Shown here piece by piece: positions 1 to 7,841 of a stretch of DNA of 64,000 bases. Both the position numbers and the translations under genes were made by a program. The notes below the pieces were generated by a model. That model made no database searches. It worked only from the letters and a program-made list of their open reading frames with translations, and was not told the DNA's origin. This DNA is from Flintibacter sp. KGMB00164 (lineage in GTDB: Bacteria > Bacillota > Clostridia > Oscillospirales > Oscillospiraceae), in the NCBI RefSeq assembly GCF_008727735.1, contig NZ_CP044227.1, positions 1,488,001 to 1,552,000 of the forward strand, given 5' to 3'. The first letter of the stretch is position 1, and every line of letters starts with the position of its first letter.

Positions 1-367
1 TGGCCAGGAAGCGCTCGTCAGTGACGATGAAGCGCTGGTGCGTGCCGTGGCCGATCATGCCCTTTTCGTCATAGGCGGCGACCTTCAGCTCAATGCGCTT
101 GCCGTCCACCTCGGTGACCTCGCTCTCAGCCCACACCTTGATGCCGATGGGGGAGGCGGAGTCGTGGCTCACGTCCAGCTTGGTGCCTACGGTGCTCTCG
201 CCGGGGGCCAGGTAAGGGGCGATGGAGGTCCAGGCGGCCTTCTCCATCAGGGCGGTCATAAAGGGGGTGCCGAATACAGGCAGAGCGCCGGAGCAGGCGG
301 CCTGGGCGGTGTTCTTCTCGCTGACCACGTCTTCGGCGCGGCCCTTGATTCCAACTTCCACGGACAT
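1..367 (-). CDS. FlK-like acyl-CoA thioesterase, partial (C-terminus off the window)
   Basis: Reads from an ATG at 367 leftward and runs off the window edge after about 122 residues, so only the C-terminal tail is missing. A strong ribosome binding site (AGGAGA) lies upstream. The protein matches the hot-dog thioesterase family of fluoroacetyl-CoA thioesterase FlK. Residues T34, E42 and H68 have exactly the spacing of the FlK catalytic triad (T42, E50, H76). Family members hydrolyse short acyl-CoA esters in the cytoplasm; the substrate here is unknown and fluoroacetate is unlikely to be the physiological one. It lies 72 bases downstream of the spore-type glycosidase on the same strand, with its own ribosome binding site, so cotranscription is possible but unproven. 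Confidence 0.85.
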   Translation of the reverse strand, partial: MSVEVGIKGRAEDVVSEKNTAQAACSGALPVFGTPFMTALMEKAAWTSIAPYLAPGESTVGTKLDVSHDSASPIGIKVWAESEVTEVDGKRIELKVAAYDEKGMIGHGTHQRFIVTDERFLA

Positions 368-439
368 AATTCTCAGTTCTCCTTTGTGGGGAAATTTTTA
401 CTCCGTCATTTTACTCCATGTTCAGGGAAAAATCCAGCC

Positions 440-1714
440 CTAGTCTTCGATTTCGTAGAGGGTGGTCAGCACCGTCCAGTTCTGGGGGAAGGGGCGCATC
501 AGGTTCCAGTAGCTCACCCCGTAGAGCCCCCGGCTGTGGACCAGTTCCAGCTTGGCACGTACGCTCCGGGCATCCTCAAACCAAACCTCGTGTTCCTGAC
601 CGTCTCCGTCCACATACCGGAACCAGGGGGACTGAGCGGCGGCATCGAAGCGGATGGCAGCGTAGTACTTTTGGGCCAGAGCAATGGCCTGCTGGTTGGA
701 GATGGAACGGGCCATGGTGTCCTTTTGATAGGGCACCTTCCAGTCGTAGCCGTAATTGGGCATGCCCATCCAGATTTTTTCCTTCGGGATTTCAGTGAGG
801 GCGTAATCCACCACCCGGGTGACCTGGTCCAGAGGGGCCACCGCCATGGGAGGGCCGTAGCTATAGCCCCACTCATAGGTCATAAGGAACACATAGTCTG
901 CCGCCGCGCCCAGCAGGCGGTAGTTATGGCCCTGATAGAAGTCGCCCTTCTGGTCTGCGCTGGTCTTGGGCACCAGTGCTACCATGACCGGGATCCCCAG
1001 GGGAGCGAAACTCTCCCGCAGATTGGCGATAAACTCCGGGTAGCGGTTGGCGTCCTCGGGGAGGACAAACTCAAAGTCCACATCCACCCCCTGATAGCCT
1101 TTGCGCCGCACGGTCTCCTCCAGATTGGCAATCAGCCGGTTCTGGGCTTGGAGGTCGGTAAAGACCGCGTGGGAGAGCTGGTTTGAGAAGGTACCGGAGG
1201 CGGTGAGGGTGGACAGATGGAGCCAGGGGCGCACCCCCACGGACTTGGCAGCGGAGAGCAGAGCGGTGTCGTTTAAGGCGGTCAGCTCGCCCTGGGGGGT
1301 AAAGCCATAGGTAAAGGGAGCCAGGTCGGAGATGCAGGGCAGGGTGGAGCGGAGTAGCCCCGGGTCGATGTCAGGCTGGGCGTAACCACCGGCCGCCAGC
1401 TTGCCCAGAGGAGTCTGACGGTAGGAGAGGACCAGCTCCTGGCCGAGGTAGATGGTGCTGCCGCCGCCCAGGCCGGGGTTTCGCTGCCACAGCTGACGGA
1501 CAGTCAGGTCATGGACGCGGGCAATGGAGGACAGAGTATCTCCGGAACGGACCCGGTACACCTGCCTGGGGTAGCGTACCACCAGGGTCTGACCCACGGA
1601 TAAACGCGCCGGGTCGGGCGGATCGTTGTCCTCCAGCAGCCGGGCCATGGAAACACCATACTGCTGCGCAATGGAGTAGAGGGTATCCCCAGGACGGACC
1701 ACATGGATATCCAT
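440..1714 (-). CDS. LysM-GH18 spore-cortex-type glycosidase (SleL/YaaH-like)
   Basis: A 424-residue protein with two N-terminal LysM peptidoglycan-binding repeats (about residues 2-47 and 51-96), then a GH18 TIM-barrel (about 105-424). The GH18 active-site signature is intact: D211, D213 and the catalytic acid E215 in a GVDVDFEF strand. This architecture is that of SleL/YaaH N-acetylglucosaminidases, which cleave cortex muramic-lactam peptidoglycan during germination. No signal peptide is visible, as usual for coat-associated SleL. The start at 1714 follows an AAGGAGG site by a normal distance and lies 12 bases after the upstream amidase gene, so the two form a cell-wall hydrolase operon. Confidence 0.9.
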   Translation of the reverse strand: MDIHVVRPGDTLYSIAQQYGVSMARLLEDNDPPDPARLSVGQTLVVRYPRQVYRVRSGDTLSSIARVHDLTVRQLWQRNPGLGGGSTIYLGQELVLSYRQTPLGKLAAGGYAQPDIDPGLLRSTLPCISDLAPFTYGFTPQGELTALNDTALLSAAKSVGVRPWLHLSTLTASGTFSNQLSHAVFTDLQAQNRLIANLEETVRRKGYQGVDVDFEFVLPEDANRYPEFIANLRESFAPLGIPVMVALVPKTSADQKGDFYQGHNYRLLGAAADYVFLMTYEWGYSYGPPMAVAPLDQVTRVVDYALTEIPKEKIWMGMPNYGYDWKVPYQKDTMARSISNQQAIALAQKYYAAIRFDAAAQSPWFRYVDGDGQEHEVWFEDARSVRAKLELVHSRGLYGVSYWNLMRPFPQNWTVLTTLYEIED

Positions 1715-1726
1715 CGGCGCGCCTCC

Positions 1727-2467
1727 TTAATTCAGGGTGACAAAGTCGTCTTTGGCGTAGCCGATGGTCCCCGCATAGTTTATCAGATACCAGCCTCCGG
1801 ACTGGTTGAGGATGGTAAGAGGGGAGCCATCGGGAGCCTGGGCCAGGATGGGAGCCTCCAGGTCGGGGCGGGCGCGGATGTTCAGTACCCCCCAGTCCAC
1901 ATCCACCCGGCCCGAGCGGCTGGTGGAGGGATCCAGGAAGGGGATGTCGAAGAAGTCGCACAGGGACATGACCAGATTTTTAGCTACCGCGTCCAGATTC
2001 TGCTTAATCCAGGCCGCATCCTCTTGGTTATCGTGGTAGCCCAGCTCCAGAAAGACTGCCGGGGCCCGCACCCGGCGCACCTCGCCGATGGAGGTGGTGG
2101 CCTCGGCGCGGACCAGGTTGGGCAGGGGGTAGATGCTCTTTAAGTTGTTGGCGATGATGGTGGCCGCCCGCTGCCCCTCCTGGCTGCCGGGGTAGTAGAA
2201 AACAATGATGCCCCGGGCGCTGCCGTACTTTCCCTCGGGGGCGGCATTGGAGTGGAGGGCCAGGTGCAGGTCGTAGTTGCCTGCGTTGGAGGCGGCGATG
2301 GAGGACACCGCGGTCATCTCCGGGGTATTGCGGGAGTAGCGGATACCTGAGGCGTTGAGATAGGGCACCATTTTGTCGGCCAGCAGATTCATGTACTGTT
2401 CTTCGGTGCCGCCGTTGACATAGTAGTTTTTCTCCTGGGTGGAGGGAGAGAGATAGATAATAGGCAT
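1727..2467 (-). CDS. N-acetylmuramoyl-L-alanine amidase (Amidase_3) with C-terminal SH3 domain
   Basis: A 246-residue protein: an Amidase_3-type catalytic domain (about 1-175) and a bacterial SH3 domain (about 188-246, with the NIRARP motif). Likely metal and catalytic residues are visible in LHLALHSNA and FLELGYHDN. The first canonical zinc histidine (GHGG) is absent; the protein starts IYLSPSTQ instead, a variant I associate with some clostridial and phage amidases. No signal peptide is seen. It is the first gene of a two-gene operon with the LysM-GH18 enzyme, which suggests a role in spore or peptidoglycan remodelling. The start is supported by AGGAGG just upstream. Confidence 0.85.
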   Translation of the reverse strand: MPIIYLSPSTQEKNYYVNGGTEEQYMNLLADKMVPYLNASGIRYSRNTPEMTAVSSIAASNAGNYDLHLALHSNAAPEGKYGSARGIIVFYYPGSQEGQRAATIIANNLKSIYPLPNLVRAEATTSIGEVRRVRAPAVFLELGYHDNQEDAAWIKQNLDAVAKNLVMSLCDFFDIPFLDPSTSRSGRVDVDWGVLNIRARPDLEAPILAQAPDGSPLTILNQSGGWYLINYAGTIGYAKDDFVTLN

Positions 2468-2491
2468 AAGGGATTACCTCCTGTTTTTCTC

Positions 2492-2520
2492 ATGCTATGT
2501 GAGCAAAAGGGGAGAGGTTC
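2492..2520 (-). promoter_or_regulatory. Possible SigK-like sporulation promoter of the amidase/SleL operon
   Basis: On the minus strand an AC dinucleotide (2518-2517), 17 bases, then CATAGCAT (2499-2492) fits the sigma-K pattern AC-N15-17-CATANNNT. No sigma-A hexamers are obvious here. The motif is short and could occur by chance; the cortex-hydrolase context is the main support. Confidence 0.3.
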
Positions 2521-2611
2521 CCTGAAAATTTTTCTTCTTAACCCCGAACCTCCCGCCGGAAAATCCGTCTAGAAGGTTAGAGAGGCCCAACAAGTATGGG
2601 AGGGATTTTAC

Positions 2612-3562
2612 ATGAAACGAATGCTTGCTTTGCTTATGACCCTGATGCTCCTTACCGGATTGTGTGCCTGCGGCGCCGGAAGCAGCGGAGCCAGCGGAGA
2701 CACTGCCGCCTCGTCCAGCGGCGGGGCCACCAATGAGATGACCGGGACAGACTCCGGTTGGAGCAACGGGAGTACCCAGGACGCACCGCAGGAGTCGGAG
2801 GGCCAGAGCAGCGCCTCAGTCTACCAGGACGCCAAGCTCATCCGCCGGGCCTATCTTCAGGTCCAGACCGAGACCTTTGATCAGGCAGTCCAGACCCTGG
2901 AGAAGATGGTGGCCGAGTGCGGCGGCTACTTCCAGAGTGCCAGTGTGGAGGGCGGAAGTCTGCGCAACCAGAACGCCACACGGTGGGGCAACTACACCAT
3001 CCGTCTGCCCCAGGAGCAGTTTGATACCTTCCTGGGCCGCACCGGGGAGCTGGGCTACGTGACCAGCCAGAGCGAGAACAGCGAAAACGTAAGCCAGCAG
3101 TACTACGACACGGAGGCTCGCCTGAAGGCTCAGCGCACCAAGCAGGAGCGGCTGCTCTCCCTGCTGGAGAAGGCGGACAGTATGGAGACCATCGTGGCTC
3201 TGGAGGATGCCCTGAGCGAGGTAGAGTACGAGATTGAGAGCCTCACCACCTCTCTTAATGAATACGACAGTCTCATTAGCTACTCCACCATTGAGCTCAC
3301 TCTGGATGAGGTCAAGACCATCACCACCACCCCCGGGGAGCGGGACAGTCTGGGCGCGCGTATGGCGGCCGGTGTTCAGTCCAGCTTCCGGGGCCTCATC
3401 AATGGCAGTAAGGAACTGCTGGTGATGCTGTCCTACAACCTGGTGCTGGTCCTGGTGGTCATTGTGATTGCTGTGGCTGCCGTGGTGATCCTCCGGAAAA
3501 AGGGAATGATCTCCTGGAAAAGAAAGGGGCCGGGCGACGGTCCTGGAACTCCAACGGTATAA
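2612..3562 (+). CDS. DUF4349 membrane-anchored lipoprotein
   Basis: A 316-residue protein with a lipoprotein signal peptide ending in a lipobox (LLTGLCAC, Cys about 19), then a low-complexity Ser/Gly linker to about residue 70. The DUF4349 domain (about 75-260) carries a long helical, probably coiled-coil segment (residues 165-215). A C-terminal membrane helix (about 268-292) is followed by a basic tail. The protein is therefore tethered at both ends to the outer face of the membrane. The biochemical function of DUF4349 is unknown to me. It has its own ribosome binding site (GGGAGGG) and a terminator after it, so it is probably monocistronic. Confidence 0.8.
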   Translation: MKRMLALLMTLMLLTGLCACGAGSSGASGDTAASSSGGATNEMTGTDSGWSNGSTQDAPQESEGQSSASVYQDAKLIRRAYLQVQTETFDQAVQTLEKMVAECGGYFQSASVEGGSLRNQNATRWGNYTIRLPQEQFDTFLGRTGELGYVTSQSENSENVSQQYYDTEARLKAQRTKQERLLSLLEKADSMETIVALEDALSEVEYEIESLTTSLNEYDSLISYSTIELTLDEVKTITTTPGERDSLGARMAAGVQSSFRGLINGSKELLVMLSYNLVLVLVVIVIAVAAVVILRKKGMISWKRKGPGDGPGTPTV

Positions 3563-3575
3563 ACCACATTATTTT

Positions 3576-3606
3576 GGCCCGCCGGAACCATCCGGCGGGC
3601 CATTTT
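3576..3606 (+). terminator. Rho-independent terminator after the DUF4349 gene
   Basis: GGCCCGCCGG and CCGGCGGGCC arms enclose a short loop and are followed by ATTTTCCC. Confidence 0.8.
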
Positions 3607-3630
3607 CCCTCTAAAAATGGGAAATAGGGG

Positions 3631-3682
3631 TTGACAAAGCGAGGGTACAGCTGTAACCTGTAGATAGGTTACAGCTGTACCC
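3631..3682 (+). promoter_or_regulatory. blaI promoter with overlapping BlaI-type operator
   Basis: A sigma-A promoter TTGACA (3631-3636), 17 bases, TAACCT (3654-3659) is overlaid by a perfect inverted repeat. The 17-base arms are 3643-3659 and 3666-3682 with a 6-base spacer. Each arm contains TACAGCTGTA, itself a palindrome matching the TACA/TGTA core of BlaI/MecI operators. Bound BlaI dimers would cover the -10 element, which predicts tight autorepression. Confidence 0.85.
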
Positions 3683-3705
3683 TGTTTGTTAGGAGGTCAT
3701 ATTGG

Positions 3706-4089
3706 ATGAAAGAATTGGCGGCAAAGATCTCGTCTTCCGAGCTGGAGGTGCTGGAGGTATTGTGGCGCTCGGAGGAACCCATGCCCATCGCGGCCATCCG
3801 CGCCGCTCTGGAGGAGACCCACAGCTGGGACTCCTCCACAGTAAAGACGCTGCTGCGCCGGCTGCGGGAGAAGGGGGCGGTGGACTGCGAAAAGCGGGAC
3901 GTGTTCTACTATTGGCCGCTGCTGGGCCGTAAGGATTACCAACGCTGGTCCACCCAGTCCTTTTTGCAGAGGGTCTATCAGGGCAGCGCCCGGGATCTGG
4001 TGGCAGGACTGGTGGAGTGCTGTCCCCTAAGTTCCGAGGATCTGAGTGAGCTGCGGGGCATTTTGTACCCCGACGAAGGCCATGGATAA
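3706..4089 (+). CDS. blaI: BlaI/MecI-family transcriptional repressor
   Basis: A 127-residue BlaI/MecI winged-helix repressor: the N-terminal half (about 5-72) carries the typical ELEVLEVLW and STVKTLLRRLREKG helices, and the C-terminal half dimerises. BlaI proteins bind TACA-N-TGTA dyads and are inactivated when a partner M56 metalloprotease is activated. The neighbouring gene encodes such a protease and starts 8 bases before the end of blaI, so they are translationally coupled. The promoter is overlaid by a perfect operator. No beta-lactamase or penicillin-binding protein gene adjoins, so the regulon is probably cell-wall stress in general or lies elsewhere. Confidence 0.9.
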   Translation: MKELAAKISSSELEVLEVLWRSEEPMPIAAIRAALEETHSWDSSTVKTLLRRLREKGAVDCEKRDVFYYWPLLGRKDYQRWSTQSFLQRVYQGSARDLVAGLVECCPLSSEDLSELRGILYPDEGHG

Positions 4090-5497
4090 GCTGTTGGTGC
4101 TGGGCAGCGTGTCCCTGTCCGGGACGCTGCTGGCGGGTGTGACCGCTCTCATCTGCCGGGGTTTAAAAGGAAAAATCTCCGCCCGGGCGGGCTATGTCCT
4201 GTGGATCTTGGTGCTGCTGCGCTTTTTGTGTCCCTGGACCACCTCCCATAGCCTGCTCAACCAGGCGGTGGAGACACCTCAGGAGTCGTGGACACTGGCA
4301 GTGCCCGAACAGACCAACGGCCAAAGTCAAGTGTCAGTCCAACCGGAGAAGCACCTCGTTCCCATCGCCCCGGAGATCTTGTTGTGGGCGGTGTGGCTGA
4401 CCGGAGCCGGTGTGGCACTGGCAGTGCGGTGCGTAAGCTATGCCCGGTTTTCCCGGAGCGTCCTGCGCCGTGCCCGTCCCGCCCCAAAGGAGACCCAAGC
4501 AGTTTACGCCGCCCTTACCGGCTCATTCCGCCGTCCGCCCAGGATGGTTTGCAGCCCGGATGCCGTCACCCCCATGCTGATGGGATTGCTGCGTCCCGTT
4601 GTGGTGCTGCCCTGCCTGTCCTTGGAGAGAGAGGCCCTGGAGGCCCTGCTCTCCCACGAGCTGACTCACTGGAGGCGGCGTGACCTCTGGGTCAAGCGGA
4701 TAGCTGTGGCGGTCTCGGTGCTCCACTGGTTCAACCCGGTGGCCTGGTGGCTGGTGGAGCGGCTGGACCGGGCCTGTGAACTCGCCTGCGACGAGACCGT
4801 GTGCCGGGGCTGGGACCAGGCGCGGCGGGCCCGATACGGCCAGTTGCTGCTGGAGCTGTGCGCCGTTCCCGCACCTCATTTTGCCGCCTGCCTTTCCAAG
4901 AAGCAGTGTTTGAAAGAAAGGTTGATACACATTATGGATCACAAGCGCAAACCCTTTGCCGGGGTGCTGGCGGCTGGGGCCTGTGTGGCTGTGCTGTTCA
5001 CCTCGGTGGCCCTGGGAGCCTATGCCGCACCCACGGAAGAGAAACCAGCAGGCAGCTCCGTTCAGCTGGAGCAGCAGGAGGTCACTCTCCAGTGGCCCAT
5101 GGAAACTCAGGGCAGCGTCACCTTGTCCGTGCCCTTCGGCAGCCGGGTCCATCCTATCACCGGACAGACCACAAGCCACAACGGAATTGACATCGTGCTG
5201 GACGCAGGCACGCCGGTACTGGCCTCGGCGGCCGGAACCGTGGCCGAGACCGATTATAATGCTGACGATGGCCGGTACATTGTACTGGACCACGGCGGAC
5301 TGACCACCAAGTACTGCCACCTGTCCGAAATCCAGGTGACGGCAGGGGAGACCGTGACCGCCGGTGAGGAGATCGGCGCAGTGGGCAAGACAGGCAAGAG
5401 CACTGGGCCTCACCTCCATTTTGAGGCGGCTCAGAACGACAGCCTGGTGGACCCCCTGTCCCTGCTGCCCCAGACTACCATGGAGTCCCAGCGATAA
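4082..5497 (+). CDS. M56 (BlaR1-type) membrane metalloprotease fused to an extracellular M23 (LytM) domain
   Basis: A 471-residue protein. Membrane helices lie at about 5-25, 35-52 and 100-120, and a further one at about 295-318 leads outside. The M56 gluzincin motif HELTH is at 192-196 with the downstream ACELACDE segment supplying the third ligand. After the last helix, residues about 345-465 form an M23 peptidase domain with the H366-NGID motif and the GPHLHFE motif (H444, H446), so the zinc site is intact. In BlaR1 the outer domain is a penicillin sensor; here it is a peptidoglycan-peptidase-like domain. I infer a receptor that cleaves BlaI in response to a wall signal. I chose the ATG at 4082, which overlaps blaI. 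Confidence 0.88.
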   Translation: MDKLLVLGSVSLSGTLLAGVTALICRGLKGKISARAGYVLWILVLLRFLCPWTTSHSLLNQAVETPQESWTLAVPEQTNGQSQVSVQPEKHLVPIAPEILLWAVWLTGAGVALAVRCVSYARFSRSVLRRARPAPKETQAVYAALTGSFRRPPRMVCSPDAVTPMLMGLLRPVVVLPCLSLEREALEALLSHELTHWRRRDLWVKRIAVAVSVLHWFNPVAWWLVERLDRACELACDETVCRGWDQARRARYGQLLLELCAVPAPHFAACLSKKQCLKERLIHIMDHKRKPFAGVLAAGACVAVLFTSVALGAYAAPTEEKPAGSSVQLEQQEVTLQWPMETQGSVTLSVPFGSRVHPITGQTTSHNGIDIVLDAGTPVLASAAGTVAETDYNADDGRYIVLDHGGLTTKYCHLSEIQVTAGETVTAGEEIGAVGKTGKSTGPHLHFEAAQNDSLVDPLSLLPQTTMESQR

Positions 5498-5508
5498 GTG
5501 ATATCAAG

Positions 5509-5540
5509 ACCCGGAGAACCCCTTGGTTCTCCGGGTTTTT
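5509..5540 (+). terminator. Terminator after the M56-M23 gene
   Basis: Perfect 12-base arms (5509-5520 and 5525-5536) around CCTT, followed by TTTT. Confidence 0.9.
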
Positions 5541-5562
5541 GTGTCTGTCCGTGGGAAATTCT

Positions 5563-5591
5563 TTGACAAGGAGAGCCCGGCAGGGTACAAT
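5563..5591 (+). promoter_or_regulatory. Promoter of the first B12/iron-type ABC importer
   Basis: TTGACA (5563-5568), 17 bases, TACAAT (5586-5591). It lies upstream of the TTG start at 5632 and excludes an in-frame ATG at 5539 as the true start. Confidence 0.85.
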
Positions 5592-5631
5592 ATGCCAGGA
5601 TAACCCAGAGTTTGTAAAGGAGGAGACAAAC

Positions 5632-6693
5632 TTGAAACGATCTTTTGCCAAGCGTTTGACCGCCCTGGCTCTGGCCGCCCTGCTGGCAGTGTCGGCCACC
5701 GGATGCAGCGGCGGAAACGGAGCCGATTCCGGCACCGGAAGTCAGAACAGCTCCCAAAGCCAGCAGAGCTCGGCCATCGTACTCACTGACCAGGCCGGAC
5801 GGGAAGTTACCCTGGAGGGTCCCGCCCAGACCCTGGTGAGCTGCTACTACATTACCACCTACGCCACCATCGCCCTGGGAGTGGATGACCGGGTGGTGGG
5901 CCTGGAGAACAAGCCGGAGAGCCGTCCCATCTACCAGATGGCCGCACCCGAGCTGCTGGAGCAGGCCTCGGTGGGCAGCCTGAAGGAGTTCAACGTGGAG
6001 GCCTGTGCCGCCCTGGACCCTGACCTGGTCATCATGCCCCTGAAGCTCCAGGACTACGTGAGCGCGTTGGAGGAGCTGGGCATCCCTGTGCTGGTGGTGA
6101 ACCCGGAGAGTCACGACCTGCTGGTGGAGATGCTTACCCTGATTGGCCAGGCCTGCGGCGTAGAGGACCGGGCCAAGGAGCTTACCGACTACTATGAGGA
6201 GCAGATCGCCCGCATGGAGGAGCTGACCCAAGGGTGTGAGGAGCCGGTGGTCTATATGGGCGCCAACTCCACCTACCTGAACACCGCACCCAAGGACATG
6301 TACCAGAGCACCCTCATCGACATCGCCGGAGGCGTGAACGCCGCCGGGGAGATGGAGGGGGATTACTGGACCCAGGTCTCCTATGAGACTTTGCTGGCCA
6401 TGGCTCCCGACGTGTTCATCATCCCCACCGCAGCCGAGTACACCGTGGAGGATGTAATGAACGATCCCCAGCTGTCTCAGCTGCCCGCTGTGGTGAATGG
6501 CGCGGTGTATGCCATGCCCAAGGGCATTGAGGAGTGGGATTCTCCCATTCCCTCCGGAATCCTGGGCACCATGTGGCTGACCAGCGTACTTCACCCTGAC
6601 GTCTATTCTTTTGAGACCTTTATCTCCGACGCCCAGGACTTTTATAAAACCTTTTACGGCTTCGACATCGACACCAGCCTTATCACTAAGTAA
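5632..6693 (+). CDS. BtuF/FepB-type ABC transporter substrate-binding lipoprotein
   Basis: A 353-residue lipoprotein: basic N-terminus, hydrophobic core and lipobox (SATGC), a Ser/Gln linker, then a periplasmic-binding-protein fold of the helical-backbone (BtuF/FhuD) class starting at IVLTDQAGREVTLEGPAQ. Such proteins capture cobamides, siderophores or haem at the cell surface. The start is TTG at 5632 with AAAGGAGGAG upstream; a longer in-frame start would lie before the promoter. It heads a three-gene importer operon with a permease and an ATPase, with a terminator-like hairpin after it that may lower expression of the membrane parts. No riboswitch precedes this copy, unlike the importer at 30 kb. 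Confidence 0.85.
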   Translation: MKRSFAKRLTALALAALLAVSATGCSGGNGADSGTGSQNSSQSQQSSAIVLTDQAGREVTLEGPAQTLVSCYYITTYATIALGVDDRVVGLENKPESRPIYQMAAPELLEQASVGSLKEFNVEACAALDPDLVIMPLKLQDYVSALEELGIPVLVVNPESHDLLVEMLTLIGQACGVEDRAKELTDYYEEQIARMEELTQGCEEPVVYMGANSTYLNTAPKDMYQSTLIDIAGGVNAAGEMEGDYWTQVSYETLLAMAPDVFIIPTAAEYTVEDVMNDPQLSQLPAVVNGAVYAMPKGIEEWDSPIPSGILGTMWLTSVLHPDVYSFETFISDAQDFYKTFYGFDIDTSLITK

Positions 6694-6703
6694 GAATCCA
6701 AGC

Positions 6704-6737
6704 AGGGGGGAGGAAAACTCCTCCCCCCACTTTTTTT
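6704..6737 (+). terminator. Hairpin between binding-protein and permease genes
   Basis: GGGGGGAGG and CCTCCCCCC arms around AAAACT-type loop, followed by ACTTTTTTT. In an operon this would act as a partial terminator, giving excess binding protein over permease. Confidence 0.75.
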
Positions 6738-6827
6738 CTGTCCCTTTGGTATGCCCATCTTCCAGGAGGCGGGCGTACCAAAGAAACAGGATTTCTTTGA
6801 ATTTAATTGAAAAGGAGGAACACCGCC

Positions 6828-7841
6828 ATGAAACCACATACCCGGGAATTTACCGCCGTACTGGCCGCGGCTCTTGTGCTGGCCGCCTTGGCGGTGGTCT
6901 CCCTCTTTATAGGCAGCTATCCCCTTTCGGTGGGGGAGATTTTTGATATTCTGGCCGGAAAACTGGGGGACACCATGCCCGTTCGGGTATTCTGGCAACT
7001 GCGCCTGCCCCGGATGTGCATGGGCCTGATCTCCGGCTTGTCTCTGGGGGTGGCTGGCGGTGTGTACCAGATCATCTTTCGCAATCCGCTGGCTTCTCCC
7101 GACCTCACGGGTGTAGCGTCTGGGTCCTCGCTGGGAGCCGCCTGTGTCATCGTACTGGGGGCAGGGGGCAGCGGCGAGATCATGGCCGGAGCCTTCACCA
7201 TGGGCCTGCTTGCCCTGGGGCTGGTACTGTTTCTGGTGCGGGCCGCCCGGCTGGAGCGCACCGGCAGCTACATTCTGGCCGGTGTGGTGGTCTCTGCCCT
7301 GGCAGAGGCGGGGCTGATGGCGCTGAAGATCATGGCCGACCCGGAGCGGGAACTGGCCGCCCTGGAGGTGTGGACCATGGGAAGTCTGGCCTCTATCACG
7401 GCGGGTAAAGTGGTTTTGCCTGCCATTACAGTGCTGGCCTGTCTGGGCCTTTTGCTCCTCTTCCGCCGGGAAGTGCTGATGCTGTCCCTGGGGGAGGAGA
7501 GCGCCCGGAGCATGGGCCTGGATCCCACTTTATGGCGTGCCCTGCTGCTGGGGATCACCACCCTGATGGTGGCGGCGGTGGTGTCAGTGACGGGAGTGAT
7601 CTCCTTTGTGGGCCTCATTGCCCCCCACATCGCCTTTTTGCTCCTGGGTCGCCGCGGCGGACCCTACCTGCCCCTGTGTGGGCTGGTTGGAGGGGTGGTT
7701 TTGCTGTGCGCCGACCTGTTGGCCCGGTCTCTGTCGTCGGGAGCGGAGCTGCCGCTGAGTATTTTTACCGTGCTGTTTGCCGCCCCGGTTCTGGTGGCGC
7801 TGCTGTGCCGGAGGGGGGATGGATATGGCAGCGATGCTTGA
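6828..7841 (+). CDS. FecCD/BtuC-type ABC transporter permease
   Basis: A 337-residue integral membrane protein with about 8-10 hydrophobic helices, matching the FecCD/BtuC permease family. Recognisable stretches are the RLPRMCMGLISGLSLGVAG motif near residue 60 and the coupling-loop region LGEESARSMGLD near 222, followed by the conserved GVISFVGLIAPHI segment near 255. It forms the homodimeric channel of a cobamide or ferric-siderophore importer. The ATG at 6828 follows AAGGAGG by 10 bases; an earlier in-frame codon lies on top of that site. It overlaps the ATPase gene that follows. Confidence 0.88.
   Translation: MKPHTREFTAVLAAALVLAALAVVSLFIGSYPLSVGEIFDILAGKLGDTMPVRVFWQLRLPRMCMGLISGLSLGVAGGVYQIIFRNPLASPDLTGVASGSSLGAACVIVLGAGGSGEIMAGAFTMGLLALGLVLFLVRAARLERTGSYILAGVVVSALAEAGLMALKIMADPERELAALEVWTMGSLASITAGKVVLPAITVLACLGLLLLFRREVLMLSLGEESARSMGLDPTLWRALLLGITTLMVAAVVSVTGVISFVGLIAPHIAFLLLGRRGGPYLPLCGLVGGVVLLCADLLARSLSSGAELPLSIFTVLFAAPVLVALLCRRGDGYGSDA

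Noticed and set aside
5431-6837. A 468-codon minus-strand frame opposite the binding-protein gene
   Set aside because: Antisense shadow; no ribosome binding site or family, while the plus strand has promoter, signal peptide and fold.
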